NCBI GenBank assembly: GCA_036429605.1
Contig: CM071591.1
Location: 4,216,001 to 4,280,000 of the forward strand
From: Cladobotryum mycophilum
Taxonomy: Eukaryota; Ascomycota; Sordariomycetes; Hypocreales; Hypocreaceae
Direction of reading: 5' to 3'
DNA: 64,000 nucleotides
The translations under genes and the position numbers were made by a program. Below the pieces are notes generated by a model, which was not told where the DNA came from, searched no databases, and was given only the letters and a program-made list of their open reading frames with translations. Shown piece by piece: positions 57,812-64,000 of the stretch (position 1 is its first letter; every line of letters starts with the position of its first letter).

Positions 57812-57831
57812 ATGATGATGATGATGATGAT
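57811..57831 (+). repeat. (GAT)7 array at the end of the sulfurylase gene
   Basis: Perfect trinucleotide run starting with the last base of the stop codon, in the 3' untranslated region. Confidence 0.9.
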
Positions 57832-58339
57832 ATATCTGTGGAAACGAGCGAGCGTTTGAGGAATTGTTTTTGTCTTATTTATACATTTAGAGAAGAATCC
57901 TTGGGGTTACTAGATAGCTACCAAGGTAGACTTGATAGAAACCTGGACGATCAAGAGCACCAGAATACATAAAACTATCAGGCTCATGACCAGACAAATA
58001 AACGCCCTCCCCTACTCATGCTCCCATGAAAGTTGTTGTCAGTAGTAGTCTAAAAGTTGGGCAAAGTGCATCGTTAGCTGCCCGACGTCCACATGATTCA
58101 AGCATCTATGGATGATGGACTGAAAGTCTGCCTCCCCCTGTTGAGCCCATTAAGCCTGACCCGGGTGGCAGAGCACCAATGGCGGCATTGGGTTCGAGGC
58201 TATTTTTGGGGACCCTTGACTTTCTCACCAATCCGGCCAGTCTCTGGATGCCGTTTGCCATGCACAAAAACTCAAGTTCCAGATGCTCCGCATGGTGGAG
58301 GCTTGGGTCGATAGGGCGGTGGGAGGTAGGTGTGGTTTG

Positions 58340-58340
<1 letters not shown>

Positions 58341-58371
<31 letters not shown>
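58341..58371 (+). repeat. (TG)15 dinucleotide array
   Basis: Perfect TG run in non-coding DNA. Confidence 0.95.
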
Positions 58372-58372
<1 letters not shown>

Positions 58373-59570
58373 AGAGCGTGGCAGTATTGCAACTCTTACG
58401 TTCGCACTGTCTTCTAAAATGTGACATTGGAGAACCTTGATGCCGTGCTGTTACCTCCAAGTATCTGATCAAAGTATCTGTATCTGATGATGGCTTAGCG
58501 ACAGTGTTGATGCACTGTATCGTTGACGTGTTCTCACTCTTTTTGTGTGCTCTATTAGTAAAATACCTCTTCTCACGAAGCCATACGGAGGCATCATCAT
58601 CATGGTCTGCGTCAGTCAAGTGGCTGGTTCATTTAGAGCAAACGACAGCGACGGGCTGTTGAAGGATGCCACGTCAGGGGACTTGCATTAGAATCCATCC
58701 ATCGCGGCATGGGGAGGGGGTGGTAACACTGGACGGGCTGTCTGGGCTTTCGTGTTAGAGGGGGAACCTGAAGGAGAGGGGTCTCAGGGCATATTTGGCA
58801 CTGGACCCGGTACCCGCTGGAGCCTTGGGTGAACCCTTCTGTAGCCGCCCTTCTATAGGCCCCGCAGGACCGCCTGTGGAAGAGTTGGCCAACCAACCAA
58901 CCAGACCGCTTGCACACAAAGTGTCGAGGCTGTGGCGGTTGGGTCCAAAGAGTATGGACGGGCCAAGGGGGAAAAAAAACGGTTTGCGCACTTTGCTTCC
59001 CTCCCAACGGAAACACACACACGCACACACACACGCCGTCCATGATTGCTTGCTTGCTTTGCTTGTGACATTTGCAGCCAGAAAACCGTTTTTTTAATCT
59101 TTTGGCTTTTGATACCCGTTCCTCTGATATTGTTCCATGACCTCATTTGAATGGCTCCCAAGGCAAAGTAACTATACCGTTAGCATTTAGCTTCTAAAAT
59201 TTATTCTTTCGTCGTTTTACTCGCTGTTTCAAGCACCTTCCCCAACAATAATACAAACAAAACAAAAAAAGAAGTGGACTGACAACTGTCCAAACCCTCG
59301 CTCTCGGCCCACCATTACAAGGTTGCTGCTGCTGCTGCTGCTACCCTTCTAACCTAGGCCATCGCATCGCTGCCTGAGCTCACACCTCTGCACTCAGCTT
59401 TCTTCCTCACCGTCCCCCTCACTACCTTGCTTTTTTCTTCCTCCCCTTCCCTCGACGCCGCTCTATTCCTTTCGGTTAACCCGCCACCCAAGCCAAGACG
59501 AATCCTCGTCCAACATCTGGCCGCCTGCAGCTCTTCTCCTGCACTCCACCACCCCTAAAAATTCATCCCG

Positions 59571-59579
59571 ATGGTTTAG
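59571..59579 (+). promoter_or_regulatory. Minimal upstream ORF (ATG-GTT-TAG)
   Basis: A two-codon ORF whose stop lies one base before the main ATG at 59581. In scanning translation such a uORF can lower main-frame initiation. It requires that the transcript starts upstream, which the C/T-rich leader suggests. Confidence 0.5.
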
Positions 59580-59580
59580 G

Positions 59581-62238
59581 ATGCCGACCAAGGAACGTGA
59601 TGCCGACGTCGATGTTGACGACCGGCAACGCGATAAACAGCGACGTTCCAAATCCGAGCGCAAACCAGACCGCGACCGCCCCCACCGCTCCTCAAAGTCC
59701 ACCCGCAGCAGCAGGCTAGGGCTGGGCGAGGGTAGCGATATACAGTCGTCCCTCACCTCGTCAACCAGGAAGCATCGCACCAGCAGCAAGAGGGATTCGG
59801 ACAAGGACAAGGACAAGGAGAGGGACAGAGACAGAGACAGAGACAGAGACAGAGACAGAGACAGAGATAGGGACAAGGATAGGGAAAGGGATAGAGACAA
59901 GGATAGGGACAGGTACAGAGACGATAGGGATAGGGATAGAGAACACATTCGATCTCGGTCGGCGTCATTGAGCGATCTTCGTATCGATGCCCTTTCTAGA
60001 ATGTCGCTAGAGAGAGACCGCATCTCGCTGCCTTACCCTACCCTCAACAAGGCACACAGCAAGGAAGTCGTCGGAAGCCGTGACGACGTCTCCGCTGTCC
60101 AAGGCAAACGATCCAATCCGCTTACCCCGGAGCCAACCGACGTTGGTGATGAGGAGCGTCGCTCCAGGCCCGACGACGTGCCTCGCCGATCAGCATCCTC
60201 AAAGAAGAGCTCTCGGCCGCCCACTCCACCAGAAACCGACGTCTCTGCCGACAGGAGATACCCCGAGGACCCAGACCGTGTCACAAAGTCGTCGCTATCC
60301 AGATCAGCCTCGCGTGCTGATGATAGATCCAAAGTCAGTCGTAGATCAGTGTCCTCAAGTCAGGCCACTTTTGTCAGGTCACCGAGCAATAAGGTACACG
60401 ACAAAGTTCGTTCGTCCATGTCGAGGTCCTCGAGCATGTCCTCCCGCCCTACTACGAAGCGCTCGGCTTCTACCCGCAGCGTGAAGAAATCAAGCAAGCC
60501 TGACCCAATCACCGTCGACTCCTCGCCGTCGAGCATCCAAGACTCCTCTCCCAAAACACCGACACAGGCTCCCCAGTTCCCCTCCCATCTATATGCGAAG
60601 CGAGCTCTGTCTCCCACATCCACCATTGATACCGAGTCCAACCTAGCCTCCAAAACCGCCACACCCGCGCCGCCTACGCACCCTCCTCCGCCGATTCCAG
60701 CACCACCTCCACCACCGGCCATCGATGTTCATGAAGCACCAAGAGTTGATTATCTCCTACAAAACGGCGGCCTTCCGCAGCAGATCCCCAAGAATTTCCT
60801 GTCGGTGCTGCCTCTGCAGAACGGCCCTCGCCCGTCACACCCACCCTTGATCGGCGCCGATACTCTGTTCACGCCCTTCTTCCACCTCTTGGATCAGTAC
60901 CAGGGCGTGCTTGGAAAGCAGGGATCCGTTGCTGTTGCAACCGGCCATCGATCAGTCGCCCGCCGCCTGCTTGACCGACTTGAGAATGTATTTTCAAGAG
61001 ATCTGCCTCCACACGGCTGTTCCTGCATCGTTTGCGAGAAGGGTGGTGAGCTCCACCAAGGCCTCAATTGGGGAGATGTTTTGGAGTGGGTTAGCGGTCG
61101 TATCGAGCTGCCACCATGGCCACCGTTTGACCTTGCTGAAATCGGCACTAAGGCTGCCGAGGTTTCGGGAGAGACACCGCGAAGGCCGGATTCTCCTGTT
61201 CAACTCGACCCCGACATTGCTGAAGAGTTCCGGGAGCATTATCTACGCCAGTCCAAGAAGGTCAGATCTGCCGTGGACAGGTGGCTCAGCAACACGGGCG
61301 AGACGCCGGTGCCACCCCCTCAAGAGGTGGATGATGAGACATTGTGTTTTGCCATCCTGACCAATTTGGAACCTGGGGACCGGCCCTACTTCAATGCGCT
61401 CCTGTCCGGCGCCAGAGAGTTGCGACCTGCTACGCGCGCCCCAACTCCCCTACATCGATCACGAACAGATCTCATGGTCAAGACCGGCCTATCACTACAG
61501 CGTCTCTATCGTCTTCCTCAGGTTCCTCGGGACGCAGAGTGTGCTACATATCTGATCAAGAATCACCACGCCCACGACTTGCTCGTCGCCCTATCCAACA
61601 TTAACAATTCGGAATGGGAGATCCTGATTTCTGGGCGTTTCGACGGATTCCTGTGGTCTGGCGCAGATGCCGATGATCTGGGGGCCGGCGGCTTATCCCG
61701 CGGTCCTTCAGTAATGGGCTCCAGAACAACTACCCCATTCTCTCCCTATTCTAGGACTGCTACACCGGCATCCTTCATCAGCCTTGCGTCATCTGGCATG
61801 GCCGGAAATAGGCCGCCGGTATCTAATGATGAGGAGATGGAAATGGCAGCCATTGCGGAAATTGAGCGCGAGATTTACACCGGCATGGAGGCGTTGGAAG
61901 ATGCTTTTGAGAAGCTTCATCTCAAGGCCGAGGCAGTACGGACAGCCTTGAGGCAGCGGGGCGCCGGTCTCATGCAGAACCTCCATAATCGCAGGCGTAT
62001 CGACATCCTGCCAGTTCCAGGATCGGGCGACTCGCGCAGCTCCGGTTACGAGCGGCCTGCGTGGGCAGCGGGAAGCGATGGAGAGGCACCAAGCGATGGG
62101 GAATGGCCGCTGGACGACTTTGATATCATGCCGGATGATTCGGCTAGCAACATCAGCAGCTCCCGACACAGACGACCGAAGAGACGTGTTGAGCGTAGGA
62201 CGCCAGCACCGATCGAAGAGGACGATGAGGAGCATTGA
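59581..62238 (+). CDS. Large Arg/Ser-rich fungal protein of unknown function
   Basis: A single frame of 885 residues from ATG 59581. Residues ~1-350 are low complexity: Arg/Asp/Ser-rich, with a (RD)n/(DK)n array coded by a hexanucleotide repeat, and many SR/RS pairs. A Pro-rich stretch (PPTHPPPPIPAPPPPP) leads into a conserved part: VDYLLQNGGLPQQIPKNFL, FFHLLDQYQGVL, SVAVATGHRSVARRLLDRLE, PPHGCSCIVCEKG with clustered Cys/His, and WGDVLEWVSGRIELPPWPPF. A helical segment lies near EIEREIYTGMEALEDAFEKL and the end is basic then acidic. I recall homologues in filamentous ascomycetes labelled as a 5-methylcytosine G/T-mismatch glycosylase, but no glycosylase motif is visible, so I do not adopt that name. 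Probably nuclear. Confidence 0.85.
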   Translation: MPTKERDADVDVDDRQRDKQRRSKSERKPDRDRPHRSSKSTRSSRLGLGEGSDIQSSLTSSTRKHRTSSKRDSDKDKDKERDRDRDRDRDRDRDRDRDKDRERDRDKDRDRYRDDRDRDREHIRSRSASLSDLRIDALSRMSLERDRISLPYPTLNKAHSKEVVGSRDDVSAVQGKRSNPLTPEPTDVGDEERRSRPDDVPRRSASSKKSSRPPTPPETDVSADRRYPEDPDRVTKSSLSRSASRADDRSKVSRRSVSSSQATFVRSPSNKVHDKVRSSMSRSSSMSSRPTTKRSASTRSVKKSSKPDPITVDSSPSSIQDSSPKTPTQAPQFPSHLYAKRALSPTSTIDTESNLASKTATPAPPTHPPPPIPAPPPPPAIDVHEAPRVDYLLQNGGLPQQIPKNFLSVLPLQNGPRPSHPPLIGADTLFTPFFHLLDQYQGVLGKQGSVAVATGHRSVARRLLDRLENVFSRDLPPHGCSCIVCEKGGELHQGLNWGDVLEWVSGRIELPPWPPFDLAEIGTKAAEVSGETPRRPDSPVQLDPDIAEEFREHYLRQSKKVRSAVDRWLSNTGETPVPPPQEVDDETLCFAILTNLEPGDRPYFNALLSGARELRPATRAPTPLHRSRTDLMVKTGLSLQRLYRLPQVPRDAECATYLIKNHHAHDLLVALSNINNSEWEILISGRFDGFLWSGADADDLGAGGLSRGPSVMGSRTTTPFSPYSRTATPASFISLASSGMAGNRPPVSNDEEMEMAAIAEIEREIYTGMEALEDAFEKLHLKAEAVRTALRQRGAGLMQNLHNRRRIDILPVPGSGDSRSSGYERPAWAAGSDGEAPSDGEWPLDDFDIMPDDSASNISSSRHRRPKRRVERRTPAPIEEDDEEH
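59799..59940 (+). repeat. Coding hexanucleotide array (GACAGA/GACAAG)
   Basis: Tandem GACAGA, GACAAG and GATAGG units code for alternating Asp-Arg and Asp-Lys in the protein at 59581-62238. Confidence 0.9.
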
Positions 62239-63393
62239 AGAAGAAGACGAAGAAGCAACGACGACAATGATTGAGATTTGGTATATACATATATATTCAC
62301 AAGCAACGATTGATTTTCAAAACAGAGAAAAATTACGACATGTTGATACGGATTAGGCGATGCGCAGAGAGCAATGGATTTGGGAAGCATTTGATGTTGG
62401 GAGAAAATGAATGAAAAAACGACAGTCGATGGTCACGCATGAAAAAGGGATGGGCATACCTGGAGTTGTTATGTGCCTTGTCGGATACCACACTTGTACA
62501 GTTTTATGTTTGTCACCTGTTGGCGAGTCAGAGTCAGAGTCAGAGTCATGATATGATGATGTGTTGGACAGTTTCTTGTTGTTAGTTTTCAGTTCTATTT
62601 GGTACAGTGTCATGATGGAATCATGTATGCATGGCTTGTTTGTTCTCCTTTTGCTGGAAGTCTGCTGTCATTCATTCCATAAGCCAGTCATTCTGCGTTG
62701 GGAAGGGGTTTAAGGATAATAGTAAAGATGATAATACATGCTCTGATGGATTTACTTTGGATCAACCTGCTTCGATGGTGATGACGGAGATGAGATGGAG
62801 ATGATGCTGACTCCTCTTTAGAAAGAAACTGACAAACCAACGAGCTGTAGGTACGCCTTCACCCCAGACGAAATCGCCATTCACATACGACTCGATTTGG
62901 CTAGGCTACCGAGATTTCATGGGACATGGATCTGCGTATTACTTTTCAGTTCTTGCTCGTACTGCTGGGATGGGCATTGGCTGACAATCTTTGTCTAGAT
63001 TGCGGGCCAGAAGCAACCGACCCCACATCCATTTAAGCCTCCAAACAAGATGGGCTTATTGAGAATTCGCTCTCAGCCGCCGGTTGATGATGATGATGGA
63101 ATATCCATGGAAATTACTGACATTGAGTCATTAAGAAGGATAAATAGGAATGCCTAAATCCGAAGATTTGTTTGGGCCTCGTGTTTTCAAGGGGGTTTTA
63201 ACTCCGGATTGAGACTGTTGGGCCGTGTGTATCAAGTTTATTGCAGTATCGTACGGGGTACGGACAGAGTCTTTTGCGATCTGAATGCAGATGCTTGAGG
63301 CATGTTTGCCTAGTGTTGATCCGTACTACAGAGTATGCATGCGAAAAGTCCGTTGGAGAAAGAAAACTGCTCTTTGAATGAGACCCGAGGCTC

Positions 63394-63414
63394 TTTTTTT
63401 TTTTTTTTTTTTTT
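63394..63414 (+). repeat. Poly-T run of 21
   Basis: Uninterrupted T21, non-coding. Confidence 0.95.
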
Positions 63415-63679
63415 ACTGGACTCGGCCCGTGGTGGGGAAATAACCTAGGCTACGGGTCGCGCGAAGCCCCCGATACGACCATGATCTTTTTCAGACACAT
63501 TCTGTCAATCTACGAGATATCTGATGGATGCATTTAGGAAGTACTAGGTAGGTCATGGCCTTTAGTGGAGTGACACGAGGGCGGGTTTAGCGGACATAAT
63601 TGGAGTTGATGAGGATAAACTCCAGTGAAGGCTGTCAGTGTTGTTGGGGTTTGAAGGTGTTGATAGTGATGGAGAGGAC

Positions 63680-63691
63680 GTATATATATAG
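63680..63691 (+). promoter_or_regulatory. TATA-like element of the dehydrogenase gene
   Basis: TATATATATAG about 130 bases upstream of the ATG at 63817; an A-rich leader follows. Confidence 0.5.
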
Positions 63692-63816
63692 AAGGGGGAA
63701 GGACCGAGGGGAAGAAAGGATTGATAGAGAGAAGGAGCAAGACACCAAGAACATCAATCCACTATCCAAGGAATACCAACAAAAGAAACACTCACTTGAT
63801 CTCAATTCTCGTCACA

Positions 63817-64000
63817 ATGCCTGGACCATACAACAGAGAAACAGTCGGCACCGAGCTGGTCGCCGACTACGCGGATCTCATCAGGGGCAAGACCGTCCTC
63901 ACCACGGGCATCTCCCCAAGCGGCCTCGGCGCCAAGTTCGTCGAGACCATCGCCGCGGGGAAACCCAAGCTGCTCATCCTCGCCGGCCGCAGCCCGGAGA
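63817..64000 (+). CDS. Short-chain dehydrogenase/reductase, N-terminal part, cut by window end
   Basis: From ATG 63817 the frame reads MPGPYNRETVGTELVADYAD, then the Rossmann cofactor motif TTGISPSGLGAKFVETIA (TGxxxxGLG) and LLILAGRSPE, where the second strand and the NADP-favouring Arg of SDR enzymes lie. This is the start of a classical SDR of the retinol-dehydrogenase/WW-oxidoreductase-like group common in fungi. The catalytic Ser-Tyr-Lys lies outside the window, so substrate and completeness cannot be judged. Confidence 0.85.
   Translation, partial: MPGPYNRETVGTELVADYADLIRGKTVLTTGISPSGLGAKFVETIAAGKPKLLILAGRSPE

Larger units (their letters stand above)
57812..59580. other. Intergenic region upstream of the Arg/Ser-rich protein gene
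   Basis: About 1.8 kb without a supported gene. It has a (TG)n array (58341-58371), a CA/CG-rich repeat (59013-59032) and a (GCT)n array (59324-59341). From about 59.2 kb on, C/T-rich sequence looks like the leader of the next gene. Confidence 0.55.
62239..63816. other. Intergenic region before the dehydrogenase gene
   Basis: About 1.6 kb without a supported gene. A CAGAGT array (62525-62547) and a 21-T run (63394-63414) are present. Confidence 0.5.

Noticed and set aside
59463..60023. 186-codon Ser/Leu-rich minus-strand frame
   Set aside because: Antisense of the GACAGA repeat in the Arg/Ser-rich gene.

Overview
The window is nuclear DNA of a filamentous ascomycete, most likely a sordariomycete. 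Genes are intron-rich but compact: short introns (about 41-250 bp) with GTRNGT-type donors and CTAAC/CTGAY branch sites. Families restricted to Pezizomycotina are present (DUF6601, DUF7704, FunK1 kinase, SesB-like hydrolase, PNP_UDP protein). Fungal orthologues of basic cell genes and many simple repeats are also present. The species cannot be fixed from sequence alone. Exon models were made by joining frames at visible splice sites; nearly all close in phase.

Left part (1-11.8 kb), conserved: the 3' end of CENP-T (kinetochore), SURF1/Shy1 (cytochrome oxidase assembly), a UBX-domain membrane protein, Mix17/CHCHD10, the exosome cofactor Lrp1/C1D, a ketopantoate-reductase-like protein resembling the cytochrome b translation activator Cbs2, PDCD5 and Coq4. 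Four of these eight act in mitochondrial respiratory-chain biogenesis.

Middle part (13.6-31.4 kb), accessory: an intron-containing SesB-like alpha/beta hydrolase whose nucleophile position reads Asp instead of Ser; a small membrane protein; a decayed fungal membrane/ankyrin gene on the minus strand; an APH-like kinase; a DUF6601 membrane protein; a flavin monooxygenase; and a 758-residue protein whose N-terminal half looks like a STAND/NACHT NTPase with a destroyed Walker A loop and whose C-terminal half is a PNP_UDP phosphorylase domain. SesB and PNP_UDP are both known as N-terminal effector domains of fungal NLR-like proteins, so this stretch may hold detached or remodelled parts of such allorecognition/immune receptors. 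It is the most unusual part of the window.

Right part (33-64 kb): a CPSF6-like RNA-binding protein, a SET methyltransferase, a DCAF11-type WD40 protein, a Gdt1 cation/proton exchanger, a tentative small poly-Gln gene, a DUF7704 membrane protein, an intronless FunK1 kinase, ATP sulfurylase (with its inactive APS-kinase-like regulatory domain), a large Arg/Ser-rich protein and the start of a short-chain dehydrogenase. Two large gene-poor gaps (43.5-46.8 and 47.3-50.6 kb) are rich in simple repeats.

Three otherwise intact genes (APH-like, monooxygenase, CPSF6-like) each carry exactly one 1-base frame break inside a G/C homopolymer. This points to assembly indels rather than three independent pseudogenes; the minus-strand ankyrin/membrane gene, in contrast, has lost an internal segment and is a real relic.
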